Source of the DNA: Pyrinomonadaceae bacterium
Lineage (GTDB): Bacteria > Acidobacteriota > Blastocatellia > Pyrinomonadales > Pyrinomonadaceae
Reading direction: 5' to 3'
NCBI GenBank assembly: GCA_030841085.1
Contig: JAVEDP010000021.1
Span: 1-64,000, forward strand
Length of the DNA stretch: 64,000 nucleotides
Shown here: positions 16,821-26,118 of the stretch, piece after piece
Position numbering within the stretch: the first letter of the stretch is position 1
Layout: every line of letters begins with the position of its first letter
Notes under the pieces: generated by a model
Database searches by the model: none
Told to the model about the DNA's origin: nothing
Seen by the model: only the letters and a program-made list of their open reading frames with translations
Made by a program: the position numbers and the translations under genes

Positions 16821-17444
16821 CTACTCGGTATCTACTGTCGGTGCATCGGCGTGCGGAACGAAGCAGTTGCGACAGCGCGCCTCGTACATGCCCTCGCCGC
16901 CAACGGCGACTCGCTCTTCCGATTCAAAAGTTCGCTGCGTATAGTTTGCGGCCTGGCCACACTTCATGCAGATGGCGTGCGTCTTGGTAATATACTCGGC
17001 GATGGCGAGCAATTGCGGCATTGGTTCCCACGGCTTGCCGGTGTAATCCTGGTCCAGGCCGGCGATGATCACGCGCACGCCGCGGCGGGCCAACTCGTTT
17101 GCTACGCTCACCAATTCGTTGTCAAAAAACTGGCCTTCATCAATGCCAACTACTTCGGTGTCCGCGTCAACTTTTGCCAGCACTTCGGCGGCGCTGCGGC
17201 TGTTTGCCGATTCATGTCGCATTTCGGAATGCGAAACGATGTGATCGTTCGAGAAGCGCGAATCGACTTCGGGCTTGAATACCTGCACCTTCTGCCGCGC
17301 AATCTTGGCGCGGCGTAAGCGGCGAATCAGCTCTTCCGACTTTCCCGAAAACATCGAACCGGCAATCACTTCGATCCAGCCCGTGGAGACACGCGAGTGG
17401 TGTGTCGGCTCCCCGTCATTAACTTGTGCAATCAGTTCATCCAT
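16821..17444 (-). CDS. tdk: Thymidine kinase
   Basis: It phosphorylates thymidine to dTMP with ATP in the pyrimidine salvage pathway. The 207-residue protein is a type II kinase. The Walker A loop is [11 protein letters not shown] at residues 29-39 and the lid/catalytic region is GIDEGQFF near 98-105, with Glu as the base. The structural zinc site has CMKC near 160 and CRNC near 195. The thymidine-binding segment is present (YEARCRNCF). The ATG is preceded by a GAGGG-like site about a dozen bases upstream. It lies 69 bases after the yjjX-like gene on the same strand, so the two nucleotide-handling genes may share a transcript. Confidence 0.95.
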   Translation of the reverse strand: MDELIAQVNDGEPTHHSRVSTGWIEVIAGSMFSGKSEELIRRLRRAKIARQKVQVFKPEVDSRFSNDHIVSHSEMRHESANSRSAAEVLAKVDADTEVVGIDEGQFFDNELVSVANELARRGVRVIIAGLDQDYTGKPWEPMPQLLAIAEYITKTHAICMKCGQAANYTQRTFESEERVAVGGEGMYEARCRNCFVPHADAPTVDTE

Positions 17445-17513
17445 ATTTGCTGATAACCCTCGTTTAGATGCGCGCGCCGCTTGACCAAATCCGGCAACAG
17501 CGACGATGTCAGA

Positions 17514-18116
17514 CTAAACGCTTTCCGAATAGAGCTTCTGATTATAGAACGGCGCCAGCGCGGCGATTAATGCGACTTCGAAACTCATCGAACGCGTCAC
17601 CAGATCGCGAGAGAGAATGCCCCAGGCGCCTTGCCGGCTGCGCACATCTGTAACGCCCGCGACTTCATCGATCACCAAGCCGAGTTCGCGCCGGCCTTCG
17701 ATAACTTTTTTCGCGAGCGACGCGGGCACGCTAATCGACGGTGTCGCCCCGAACGTCCCATTCTTTCCATCAGTCGCAAACGCCCAGCCGCGCAAAAATG
17801 TATGCCAGTCGCCTTCGATTGAGATGGAATGAAAACCACCTTCGAGACCGACATAAACGTCTGCGGAGCGGCGCTGCGCCTGAAGTAAATCACGCACGGC
17901 CAGCGCTCGTTCGCGCGCGCCCTGCATCAACTCCCAATCGTTCAGCGGCATCGCCGGCACGTTCGTTTCAACTTTGCGCGCAATGATATTCGCGTCCGCC
18001 CATGCCGGATCGATTTCGGCTATCCGCGCCAGGCTCGCCCGCACGGCCATAATCTTGGCGGCGCGATCAGAACCTAAAGCGATCGTTTTGGCTTCAACCT
18101 GAGTTTGCGGATTCAA
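17514..18116 (-). CDS. yjjX: Inosine/xanthosine triphosphatase, YjjX family (DUF84)
   Basis: This house-cleaning enzyme hydrolyses non-canonical purine nucleoside triphosphates such as ITP and XTP so that they are not built into nucleic acid. The 200-residue product has the N-terminal nucleotide-binding start TIALGSDRAAKIMAVRASL and an acidic cluster. The family-typical segments DVYVGLEGG, GTFGATPSISVP and the C-terminal GAWGILSRDLVTRSMSFEVAL are also present. Length and motif order are standard. The start is TTG 18116; no ATG fits better before the first strand. It lies upstream of tdk and divergent from the isopropylmalate-synthase-like gene. Confidence 0.88.
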   Translation of the reverse strand: MNPQTQVEAKTIALGSDRAAKIMAVRASLARIAEIDPAWADANIIARKVETNVPAMPLNDWELMQGARERALAVRDLLQAQRRSADVYVGLEGGFHSISIEGDWHTFLRGWAFATDGKNGTFGATPSISVPASLAKKVIEGRRELGLVIDEVAGVTDVRSRQGAWGILSRDLVTRSMSFEVALIAALAPFYNQKLYSESV

Positions 18117-18361
18117 AGTTGTCAGTTGAGACGAAGCACAGCCGGATGAACGCGTCAGAGGCTATAACAGAGCAGCGCTTTCGGTCAAAAGCAGCGCGCA
18201 AGATACACCGCTTGACATTGACTGTTGGCGATTGCTGTAATCGAATTTCTCTCTCGCAGGCAGTTTAGAGTCCAGGCATTAGCTGGTTGCGCACGAGAGA
18301 CAATCTGAAGGTTAGACTGTGAACTGCTTGAATTTCGACGAACGTTCCGGAGGTTTCGCGA

Positions 18362-19576
18362 GTGTCGCTCGAAGAATTAGTTTACGACTGGAATACGATC
18401 GATCCGGCGCTGCTGCCACCGAACCGTCACATCGGCTTTGACGATGAGACGCTGCGCGACGGTCTGCAGTCTCCTTCCGTTTGCGAACCGTCGGTCGAGA
18501 AAAAGATCGAGTTAGTTCATTTAATGAACGCGCTTGGAATCGACACTGTAGACATCGGCCTGCCCGGCGCCGGCGGCACACATGCTGCGGGCGTCGAATT
18601 GATGGCGCGCGAAATTGCGGAAAAGAAACTGAAGATCCGCCCAAATTGCGCGGCGCGAACTCATCGTAACGACATCATTCCAATCGTCGAGATTTCCCAG
18701 CGTGCCGGCATTCCTATAGAAGCGTGCACCTTCATTGGCTCGTCGGCGATACGCTTCTTCGCCGAGGACTGGACGCTGGATAAGTTGCTGAAATTGACGG
18801 AGGACGCGGTCACGTTTGCCGTCGGTGAAGGCGTGCCCGTGATGTACGTGACCGAGGATACGACGCGCGCTAATCCGGAAACGCTTCGCGCTTTGTACAC
18901 CACCGCTATTCGATGTGGAGCAAAAGCGGTTTGCGTTTGCGACACCGTGGGCCATTCAACTCCCGATGGCGCGCACGCTGTCGTTAAGTTTGTAAAAAGC
19001 ATCATCGAAGAACAGGGCGGCGGCATCCGGCTTGACTGGCATGGACATCAGGATCGCGGCTTGGGTGTCATCAATTCCATCGCCGCAATTCAGGGCGGCG
19101 CTGATCAGGTTCACGGCTCGGCGTTGGGGATGGGCGAGCGCGTCGGTAACACGCCGATGGACCAGTTGCTGGTCAATCTAAAACTGATGGGTTGGATTGC
19201 AAACGATTTGTCACGGTTGGGTGAATATTGCGCGCTGGCTTCGCGCGCCTGCGAATGGACCATCCCGCACAACTATCCTGTTTTTGGGCGCGACGCCTTT
19301 CGCACCGCTACCGGAGTGCATGCCGCCGCCGTGATAAAAAGCTATCGAAAAGGCGATAAGGAACTCGCCGATCTGGTTTATTCCGGCGTGCCGGCGGGTC
19401 AATTTGGATTGGAGCAGGTAGTTGACATCGGGCCGATGAGCGGCAAATCAAACGTGATTTACTGGCTCGAGAAACGCGGCATTGAGCCGAGCGAAGATCG
19501 CATCACGCGCATCTATGAACATGCAAAACAAGCATCTGCTGTTCTGGCCGAAGATGAAATAATGCGGCTGGTTTGA
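18362..19576 (+). CDS. 2-isopropylmalate/homocitrate synthase-like enzyme
   Basis: This is an HMGL-like TIM-barrel acyl transferase that condenses acetyl-CoA with a 2-oxo acid. The 404-residue protein shows the first metal/substrate motif DETLRDGLQSPS (residues 23-34), a helical barrel and the HxH metal site in LDWHGHQDRGLG (near 223-234). GSALGMGERVGNTPMDQL follows as the synthase fingerprint. Residues beyond about 330 are a short accessory helical region. The LeuA allosteric regulatory domain is absent, so feedback control by leucine is unlikely. The exact 2-oxo acid cannot be read. GTG 18362 has CCGGAGG at 18347-18353. A heptamer repeat array begins at the base after the stop. Confidence 0.85.
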   Translation: MSLEELVYDWNTIDPALLPPNRHIGFDDETLRDGLQSPSVCEPSVEKKIELVHLMNALGIDTVDIGLPGAGGTHAAGVELMAREIAEKKLKIRPNCAARTHRNDIIPIVEISQRAGIPIEACTFIGSSAIRFFAEDWTLDKLLKLTEDAVTFAVGEGVPVMYVTEDTTRANPETLRALYTTAIRCGAKAVCVCDTVGHSTPDGAHAVVKFVKSIIEEQGGGIRLDWHGHQDRGLGVINSIAAIQGGADQVHGSALGMGERVGNTPMDQLLVNLKLMGWIANDLSRLGEYCALASRACEWTIPHNYPVFGRDAFRTATGVHAAAVIKSYRKGDKELADLVYSGVPAGQFGLEQVVDIGPMSGKSNVIYWLEKRGIEPSEDRITRIYEHAKQASAVLAEDEIMRLV

Positions 19577-19713
19577 ATTCGTGAATCGTGAATCGTAAAT
19601 CGTAAATCGTCAGAACACGCGGCTCGCAAAGACGATGCTGAGGAATGACTAACGGAAGATTCCAATGATTCACGATTCACGATTTACGAATTCACGATTC
19701 ACGAATCACGAAT
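19577..19713. repeat. Heptamer tandem/inverted array 1 (GTGAATC/GTAAATC)
   Basis: Right after a stop codon, 19577-19610 holds a run of seven-base units (GTGAATC, GTGAATC, GTAAATC, GTAAATC). The region 19667-19713 holds the reverse complement in several units (GATTCAC, GATTTAC, GATTCAC). The 56-base centre is unrelated. The array can form one large hairpin. It ends six bases before the start of the M20 peptidase reading frame. It resembles the heptanucleotide STRR arrays known from Cyanobacteria. Confidence 0.85.
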
Positions 19714-19718
19714 AAGCA

Positions 19719-20946
19719 ATGTCTACCATTTTGCCATCGGTGGCTGACCAAAGAATCGAGGGCTTGCTCGATACGCCCACTGTTCAGCAGGCCTTCTCAT
19801 ATTTCGATTCGCACGCCGAGGCCATCACTGAAGAACAAGTTCAAATCAATTCCATTCCGGCGCCGCCGTTCGGCGAATCGGAACGAGCCGAATATCTGCG
19901 CCAGAAATTTGCCGCGGCCGGTCTCACCAGTGCACGCCTGGATGACGAAGGAAATTGTATCGCGCTGCGGCAAGGAGCTTCAGACACGCCGCTGCTAGTT
20001 GTCAGCGCACATCTCGATACAGTTTTTCCGGTTGACACTGATTTAACTCTGCGACGCGTGGGCGCGAAGTTGTTCGCGCCCGGCATAGCCGACGATGCTT
20101 GCGGGTTAGTGGCCTTAGTCGCTATCGCAAACGCGTTGCAAGCGTGCGAAATTGAAACGGCTGGATCGATCTTGTTTGTTGGGACGGTGGGCGAAGAAGG
20201 CAAAGGAAACCTACGCGGCGTCAGGCATCTGTTTACAAAAGGCGAATGGGCCGGGCGCATTAAAGCATTTATTAGTCTTGACGGGGCGGGCCTGGATCGC
20301 ATTACAAATGGCGCGCTAGGTTCTCGGCGCTACCGTGTGGAGTTTCGTGGCCCCGGCGGACATTCCTGGAGTGATTTCGGTACCGCGCCCGGTTCATGCC
20401 TTGGCTCGTGCCGTTGCCCGGCTGGCGTCGTATCCTGCGCCGGCGGATCCTCGCACCACATTCAATGTCGGCCGCATCGAAGGCGGGCAGGGCGTCAATG
20501 CTATTCCGCGCGAAGCCGCCATTGATGTCGATCTGCGTTCAGCAAACGCCGATGAGTTGCTAAAAATCGATGCGTTTTTCCGTCGTTCGGTTCGCGAGGC
20601 GGCAGATGAGGAGAATGTCGGACGAAGCACGGGAACAGAACCGTTGACCGTGCTGACTGAAATGATCGGGGAACGGCCAGGCGGCGAGACACCGGCGGAA
20701 GATCCACTCGTGCAGTTGGCCTGGGCTGCAACGGAATCAGTAGGCGGCAAAGCGTCGCTCGATCAAGCATCAACCGATTCCAACCTGCCAATCTCTTTAG
20801 GCGTTCCCGCAATTACCTTAGGAGGCGGAGGCGCATCGGCAAACTCACACACTCCCGCTGAATGGTACGACCCGAGAAATCGCGCAGCCGCTCTCAAGCG
20901 AGCCGTATTGGTGATATTGGGTGTGGTCGGCCTCGAGATTAAATAG
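19719..20946 (+). pseudogene. M20 family metallopeptidase, frameshifted
   Basis: Two overlapping frames together make one M20 (peptidase T/carboxypeptidase G2-like) protein. The first part has the zinc ligands SAHLDTVFP, GIADDACGL and the catalytic pair TVGEEGKGN. The second part has the dimerisation region FNVGRIEGGQGVNAIPREAA and the last ligand in NSHTPAEWYD. The break lies at about 20380: the first frame reads to GGHSWSDFG and the sensible continuation VPRPVHALARAVA is in another frame. Loss of one GT from an ancestral GGTGTACC, leaving GGTACC, would explain it. All catalytic residues are otherwise kept, so decay is recent, or this is an assembly error. Heptamer arrays adjoin both ends. 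Confidence 0.8.
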
Positions 20947-21090
20947 TAAAAAGTGCTGAGTGCTGAGTGCTGAGTGCTGAGTAAAAAACTCTTCTACTCG
21001 CAACTATCAGCACTCATCACTCATCACTCATCACTCATCACTCATCGCTCATTACTCAGCACTCAGCACTCAGTACTCAGCACTTTTTTT
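20947..21090. repeat. Heptamer tandem/inverted array 2 (GTGCTGA/CTCATCA)
   Basis: The left side (20947-20990) is four GTGCTGA units between A-rich ends. The right side (21008-21090) is about five CTCATCA units and then CTCAGCA/CTCAGTA units ending in CACTTTTTTT. The ends are complementary (AAAAAGTGCTGAG against CTCAGCACTTTTT), so the array folds into a long hairpin with a T tail, a possible bidirectional terminator. It starts at the base after the peptidase stop and overlaps the stop codon of the convergent gene by two bases. Confidence 0.85.
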
Positions 21091-22045
21091 AATTAATTGG
21101 AATCGTAATCGTCGTCGAGCCGGCTTTCCCGGCTGGGAATCGTTTTTGTCGCGCTATGCGCACTGCGGTAGCATCGCCACCCGAGGCCTGAGTCACGCGA
21201 CCGGATTCATCATAGCTCACAGTCACCGCAACTTTTTTCGGTCCTGGCTTACTCACTTCCGGCGCAGCGCTGACTGGCGCAGCCGGCACGGAAGTCGCCG
21301 GTGACTTGCTAAGCAACGCGGCAGCCTTTTCTTCACGCAGCTTTGCTTTGTCTTTCTCATGTTGTCGTTTGGCCGCGAGTGCCGCCTCGTTATTCTGATC
21401 CGTTGGCTCTGACACTACAGGCGCAGGCTCAGAAACGGCGGGCGAGGATGCTTGTGGCGCTGGCGTCGTGTTTACTTCGCTGCTCGCGACCACTGCTTTC
21501 GATCGGTTATACCAACCGGCGGGAACACCGATAACAGCAACGCTGGCTATCAAGGCAAAAGCGACTGCACCGCCGATTAATGCTTTCCGTTTGCCCAGCG
21601 CCTCTGGGCTCGCGAAAGATAAAAACGCCGGCACGCGCATACTCGCCAACTCTCTAAATGAATCCCTATCGGCGTGGTCCTCTTCTTCCGTAATTGCCTG
21701 CGGCGCGTCGTCAACCGAAAAGCCCGAAGTAGGAACAACACCCTCATCCAATCGCCGCAAGCCTTCCAGCACGACTTGGGTCCAGGGTTGATTGATGGTG
21801 CGCTCAGTCGCTTCAACTGAACCGCTGAACTCAAATTTAGCGTTCGGTAAAGTTAAGGCGAAATAGACCGCGTCAATGCCGCGCAAGACGCCAACGCGCG
21901 CGTCGACCACCGAACCCTGCTGCAGATAGAACTGGCCGGGCCCTTGCGGATAAAGCACTTTGAGCAAACCCGTCTTTCGTTGATTGCAGAAAAATTCGAT
22001 CAATTCGGAAAGCGAAAGATCGCTGAGGTGCCCGGTTAGTGCCAT
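21089..22045 (-). CDS. DUF4388 protein with membrane helix and TonB-like tail
   Basis: The product has 318 residues. Residues 1-100 are a DUF4388 domain (MALTGHLSDLSLSELIEFF, RKTGLLKV, GSVVDARVG), a module common in delta-proteobacterial and acidobacterial signalling. A membrane helix lies near residues 158-180 (AFALIASVAVIGVPAGW). A Pro/Ala/Glu- and Lys-rich linker (about 185-265) would span the periplasm. The C-terminus (about 270-318, VAVTVSYDESGRVTQASGG) resembles a TonB C-terminal fold. ATG 22045 has GGAGC nine bases upstream and matches the domain start; a start 66 bases earlier lacks this. It follows a TonB-family gene on the same strand and probably links cytoplasmic signalling to the envelope. 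Confidence 0.8.
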   Translation of the reverse strand: MALTGHLSDLSLSELIEFFCNQRKTGLLKVLYPQGPGQFYLQQGSVVDARVGVLRGIDAVYFALTLPNAKFEFSGSVEATERTINQPWTQVVLEGLRRLDEGVVPTSGFSVDDAPQAITEEEDHADRDSFRELASMRVPAFLSFASPEALGKRKALIGGAVAFALIASVAVIGVPAGWYNRSKAVVASSEVNTTPAPQASSPAVSEPAPVVSEPTDQNNEAALAAKRQHEKDKAKLREEKAAALLSKSPATSVPAAPVSAAPEVSKPGPKKVAVTVSYDESGRVTQASGGDATAVRIARQKRFPAGKAGSTTITIPIN

Positions 22046-22126
22046 GGGTATTTGCTCCTGTATTAAATGATTTCCTTGAGGATCCAGGCGCGGAAGTAAA
22101 TGCCGCGCCACCTGCGGGAGAGAAAA

Positions 22127-23227
22127 CTATTGGGAGAGTGAAAACTTGTAGTTGATAAGGCCGGATACTTTCACCGGTTGTCCGGAAAGTTTTGTCGGGG
22201 AGAAGCGCGCTCTCAAAGCGGCTTGCACCGCTACGTCGCGAAGCACGGCAGGCCCGCCGGTGGCCTCGGCGGAAATTACTTTGCCGGTCTCGTCAACAAT
22301 GACTTGAACAGTGACGATACCCGCCACTCTCATTCGTTTTGCGGCTTCGGGATAGGTGGGCGGCGGCAAGTTAACAGCGGTTCCGTTAAGTACGCCACCC
22401 GAGACTGGTCGCAACATTGGCTTGGGAGCTGGCGGCGGTGGTTCGGAATCAAGGTTCACGCTGACGGGTTGCGCACCTGCGTCCACATGATTATTTGCGA
22501 GCTCGAGCGAGCCGCCATTTTTCAACTTGTCCGCACTCATTGCAACTGGTAAAGACGCCACGCTCTTTGCTGGGTTTACCGGATTGTTGGTCAACGAATT
22601 CTGCGAAGCTGAAACAGGTTTGTTGTCTGCAGTGACTTGAGGGGCGCCAGGCGCTGCTGCCGATTGGGACATGCGCAGCATATTGGCGTCGAGGTAATAC
22701 ATGATCGATCGGTACGTCACTTCCGTTTGCTCAAACGATAGTCGGCCGCCTTCGACCACGGCGACTGACGTCGTCATCTTGTTCCAGTTACCGGCGAAGT
22801 CAAATTCGTATTTGTAGATTTCCTTGCTCAACAACGAACCATCAGAATTCACTAAAGTCATCTCGCTGATGTTTCCCTTGTCGTCATATTTATAGGTTTC
22901 CTTGCCGGTGAGATTCGCGCCCGCGATCGGGAAGTACTGGTTCTCGACCTTATTGCCACTAAGGTCATAGGCGATAACCTCGAGCACCGCGTGTTTCGCC
23001 TCAGTTACTTTGCCGTTCTCATTTAGCAGTTTCGCAATTTCCGTCCGCACGCGGCGAACTGGTCCAACGAGTCCGTCTCTCACACGATCGCTCTCGGGAA
23101 CGACGGCCGCCGGCATCGGCTGAGGCACAGTTGCCTTTGCCGTTAAGTTTGTCTGCGCGAAAGTGCTGGAGGCTACAAGCGCTAAGGTGCCTGCAACGAA
23201 AACCAAAGTTCCGATCCGTCTTAACAT
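22127..23227 (-). CDS. TonB-family protein with C-terminal energy-transducer domain
   Basis: The 366-residue product has a cleavable signal (residues 1-24, TFAQT) rather than a TonB anchor. Residues 45-180 contain beta-hairpin segments of the form YKYDDKGNISEMTLVNSDGS, like YD/RHS-type wall repeats. Residues 180-270 are disordered and Pro-rich. The last 95 residues are a complete TonB C-terminal domain (PPTYPEAAKRMRVAGIVTVQ, VIVDETGKVISAEATGG, ALRARFSPTKLSGQPVKVSG). Soluble TonB-domain proteins like this are frequent in Acidobacteriota; whether they energise receptors is unclear. The gene lies 81 bases upstream of the DUF4388 gene and is probably in the same transcript. Confidence 0.82.
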   Translation of the reverse strand: MLRRIGTLVFVAGTLALVASSTFAQTNLTAKATVPQPMPAAVVPESDRVRDGLVGPVRRVRTEIAKLLNENGKVTEAKHAVLEVIAYDLSGNKVENQYFPIAGANLTGKETYKYDDKGNISEMTLVNSDGSLLSKEIYKYEFDFAGNWNKMTTSVAVVEGGRLSFEQTEVTYRSIMYYLDANMLRMSQSAAAPGAPQVTADNKPVSASQNSLTNNPVNPAKSVASLPVAMSADKLKNGGSLELANNHVDAGAQPVSVNLDSEPPPPAPKPMLRPVSGGVLNGTAVNLPPPTYPEAAKRMRVAGIVTVQVIVDETGKVISAEATGGPAVLRDVAVQAALRARFSPTKLSGQPVKVSGLINYKFSLSQ

Positions 23228-23386
23228 TTGATTCGCTCCTGAATTGACGGGGATAGGTCGTCTAAAACGAGTTATGAGGCGGTTACACTGCGGTTGAATT
23301 TCCGAGCCGCAGCAGGCGGCACAGCAATAATACGCAGTTCAACCATGTTTGTCTAGGGGTAACATTGGCTGCTCAAAGCGGTTTTC

Positions 23387-25009
23387 CTAATGTTTCGGAA
23401 GCTTTTCCCGTGGCGATGAGGACGGATCGGCGATAAGACCGACGATTTGATCGATAAGCTGAGTGCTGGAGTTTCGCCCGGTTTGGTCGTTGCACATGAT
23501 GGAAAACGCAAGCTGCTCACCTTTTGCCGTGGCCAGGTAACCTGACAGGGAGTTGTCGTAGGTAAGCGATCCCGTCTTTGCCCAAACGCGTTCAGACAAA
23601 TTTCCCAACCGTCCCGCCAGGGTGCCATCGCGTCCCGCTATCGGAAGCGAGTCTTTGAAAACCCCGGCCGCGCCAGTCCTGGACACTGCTATGAGCAAGC
23701 GCGCACTACTTTCAGGCGTCACTAAATCGAGGCGCGACAAACCGGAACCATCATGCAGCGCAATATGAGATGAGGGCACTGCGGCACGCGACAGCCAGAC
23801 GCGCATGACAGCGAGACCCGTCTCATCATCTCCGCGTTCTCTACCGGCAGGCTCAGGGCCCGCAGTCATCTCTCCGCGCTCCCGGCCAAGCGTGCGCAAG
23901 ATAAGTTCAGCATTGAGATTGATACTTTCCTTGTTTGTTTTTTTCGCAATCTCGCTCAGTGGTCGACTGGTTACAAAAGCGAGCTCGCTCGCCTTCGTAG
24001 GATCGAACCTCATCTTTTGCGGCGCGCGCGAATTGCGCGATTGAGCTTCACCACCAACAACAATGCCGCGGACTTTAAGTGCGTCGATAAAAAGTCGCGC
24101 CGCCCACAACGCCGGGTTATTGACTGCAAGCCGGGCGCCAAAGCCTTTGCTTGCGGGCGTGAATTCACCCCACACTTCAAGATTGTTATCAGAAAGACCG
24201 CGGTGTAATCCGACCGTCGGACGTCCTTCTTTGTCAGCCAGACCCATGCGGTTTTGTATTACAACATTTGCCTGCGCGTTGCTGACTTTTACAGCCGGCT
24301 GCGTTGACCCTTTTTCGGGAGGCAGAACATTTACATCAACCTGGTTGCCGTTGATCGAAAGCGCGCTCGCTTCCGCAGCGAAGTACCATTGCAGATCTGT
24401 CCACTGCCAACCATCCCCAAGCGGGTCGCCGCGAAAATAACTTTCGTCTCCGATAACATTGCCCTCAACGCGCCGGATTCCCTTTTGATAAAGCATGTCA
24501 GCGAGACTCGCCAGCGATCCGCCGCCGCTGTCGTTGCTGTTGGTCACCAGGTCGGGAGCGCCCCGTCCATACAAAATCAGATCGCCATGAATTTGTCCGC
24601 CGCTATCGGGTTGCGCACCTGCATAGACCGATGTGCGCCAGCGATAGTCCGCGCCCAACAGATCGAGCGCCACGCCCGTGGTGTAGATTTTCATATTCGA
24701 AGCCGGGGTAAAAAGCTTGTCGGCATCGCGCTGATAAACTACCGCACCGTTCGCAAGAGAAATCACACAGATGCCCCAGCGCGCGTAAGAAAGCTCGCTA
24801 CTGTCGATCGCCTTGTCAATCTCCTGTGCCAGTTCGTTTGGCCCAACCACATTGGATTTGGCTTCACCCGAAGCTGCCTTTGGCGGTTGCGCATTCGAAT
24901 CCTTCGCGCCGGTCAAGATCGGCCGCGCAAGCATTAACACCGTGATGGCGACGAGAAGACCGAAAAGACCCTTTGCCAGCAGCGTCTGGTTTTTTGAAAT
25001 GCGGTTCAT
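23387..25009 (-). CDS. dacB: D-Ala-D-Ala carboxypeptidase/endopeptidase, S13 (PBP4) family
   Basis: It trims or cuts peptidoglycan peptides in the periplasm. The 540-residue protein has an N-terminal anchor or signal (residues 14-34). The acylation motif SNMK is at residues 104-107, after the typical KLFTPAS lead. A large inserted domain covers about 165-330, and the second motif region is DGSGLSRLDLVTP. The KTG motif is in WAKTGSLTYDNSLSGY near the C-terminus. The mature protein has all three penicillin-binding motifs, so it should be active. It is preceded by a heptosyltransferase-like gene on the same strand (44 bases), another cell-envelope enzyme. Confidence 0.92.
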   Translation of the reverse strand: MNRISKNQTLLAKGLFGLLVAITVLMLARPILTGAKDSNAQPPKAASGEAKSNVVGPNELAQEIDKAIDSSELSYARWGICVISLANGAVVYQRDADKLFTPASNMKIYTTGVALDLLGADYRWRTSVYAGAQPDSGGQIHGDLILYGRGAPDLVTNSNDSGGGSLASLADMLYQKGIRRVEGNVIGDESYFRGDPLGDGWQWTDLQWYFAAEASALSINGNQVDVNVLPPEKGSTQPAVKVSNAQANVVIQNRMGLADKEGRPTVGLHRGLSDNNLEVWGEFTPASKGFGARLAVNNPALWAARLFIDALKVRGIVVGGEAQSRNSRAPQKMRFDPTKASELAFVTSRPLSEIAKKTNKESINLNAELILRTLGRERGEMTAGPEPAGRERGDDETGLAVMRVWLSRAAVPSSHIALHDGSGLSRLDLVTPESSARLLIAVSRTGAAGVFKDSLPIAGRDGTLAGRLGNLSERVWAKTGSLTYDNSLSGYLATAKGEQLAFSIMCNDQTGRNSSTQLIDQIVGLIADPSSSPREKLPKH

Positions 25010-25053
25010 TTGATTTCTCAGCTAGGAAAGAAATTGACTGGGGGCTGGAAGCA

Positions 25054-26085
25054 CTAGCGCGCAAAAAGAGCGCTTGTTCTGGCGGAAGCGAGAACCGATC
25101 GCGTCGCCACATAAACCTCATCAACAGAAATATCGCTGATGATGTTGTTGTAGATGACGCGATGGTGATCGCCCTGCGGCAGATAACTCGTGGGGGCTCG
25201 TTTGTCCAACAATAGCACTACTGGCGTTCCAACTGCAGATGCAACGTGCATCGGGCCCGTGTCGTTGGAAACAAAGGCCGCCAGCCGAGTCGCGGCTGCG
25301 GCAAGCTGTGGCAGCGTCAGTTGATCGAGCAGTAATGCTGACGAGGGAAACAACCGGCGCATGTCTTTAACGAACGGTTGTTCTTCAGGGCCAACAAATA
25401 CCAGAACTTTGACCCCGTCGTTTCTGATCAAGTAATCAGCCAATTCGGCAAATTGCTCCAATGGCCACCGGCGACTGGAATGTCCGGCACCCGGAAACAA
25501 CCCAATCAGCGGCACACCTGCGTCTGCTTTTGCTTTTCTGAGTAATTTCTCAACGGCCGCGTCGTCCCCGGCTCGGGTCTTTAGTTTAGGAAAGCGCGCG
25601 GCCGTTTTTATTTCCAGCGGAACCAGGACATCGAGATAGCGATCAATCAAATGGCGCTGGCGATGGTCGGTTTCGAGCGGCGGCGGCGGGCGAAAATTTG
25701 CGAGGTAGTCCAACGATCTTCCCGGCCGGCGCGCATAGAGTCGCTTAGGCGCACCAGAAAGAAAGCCGAGCAGATTTGTTTCTGAGAGACTGTGAAGATC
25801 GATGACGAAATCAAACTTTCGTCGCCGGACATCTTTGACCAGACCGAAGACCCGAACGACGGAAAGCGGTTTGAAGCCGTCACGCAAACCGACGCGGTCA
25901 ACCACCAGCGTCTGGTTTGCGTATCCGGACATGTCCACAATTTCCGCTCCTGGCTTTCCGACTGCGACGGTGATTCGCGCGGCCGGGAAACGTTTTCGGA
26001 TTGCCTGCAAAGCCGGCAAGCTCAACACGACATCGCCGAGCTGACCAAAATCAATAACTAAAATATTGCGCGGATCAAACACCAT
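25054..26085 (-). CDS. Glycosyltransferase family 9 (ADP-heptose:LPS heptosyltransferase-like)
   Basis: The product of 343 residues is a GT-B enzyme of family 9, which adds heptose to the lipopolysaccharide core at the inner membrane face. The N-terminal Rossmann domain begins ILVIDFGQLGDVVLSLPAL with the conserved D and G residues. The hinge carries HRQRHLIDRYLDVL. The C-terminal domain has IGLFPGAGHSSRRWPLEQFAELA and the nucleotide-sugar site VSNDTGPMHVASAVGTPVV. The sugar acceptor cannot be assigned. ATG 26085 is preferred over TTG 26088. It lies upstream of the dacB-like gene, consistent with an envelope unit. Confidence 0.88.
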   Translation of the reverse strand: MVFDPRNILVIDFGQLGDVVLSLPALQAIRKRFPAARITVAVGKPGAEIVDMSGYANQTLVVDRVGLRDGFKPLSVVRVFGLVKDVRRRKFDFVIDLHSLSETNLLGFLSGAPKRLYARRPGRSLDYLANFRPPPPLETDHRQRHLIDRYLDVLVPLEIKTAARFPKLKTRAGDDAAVEKLLRKAKADAGVPLIGLFPGAGHSSRRWPLEQFAELADYLIRNDGVKVLVFVGPEEQPFVKDMRRLFPSSALLLDQLTLPQLAAAATRLAAFVSNDTGPMHVASAVGTPVVLLLDKRAPTSYLPQGDHHRVIYNNIISDISVDEVYVATRSVLASARTSALFAR

Positions 26086-26118
26086 CAAAACTCGAGCTCA
26101 CAGGAAAAACCTAAATGT

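Noticed and set aside
19577-21090. Heptamer arrays read as a CRISPR array
   Set aside because: Units are seven bases, contiguous without unique spacers, and arranged as inverted halves; no cas genes.
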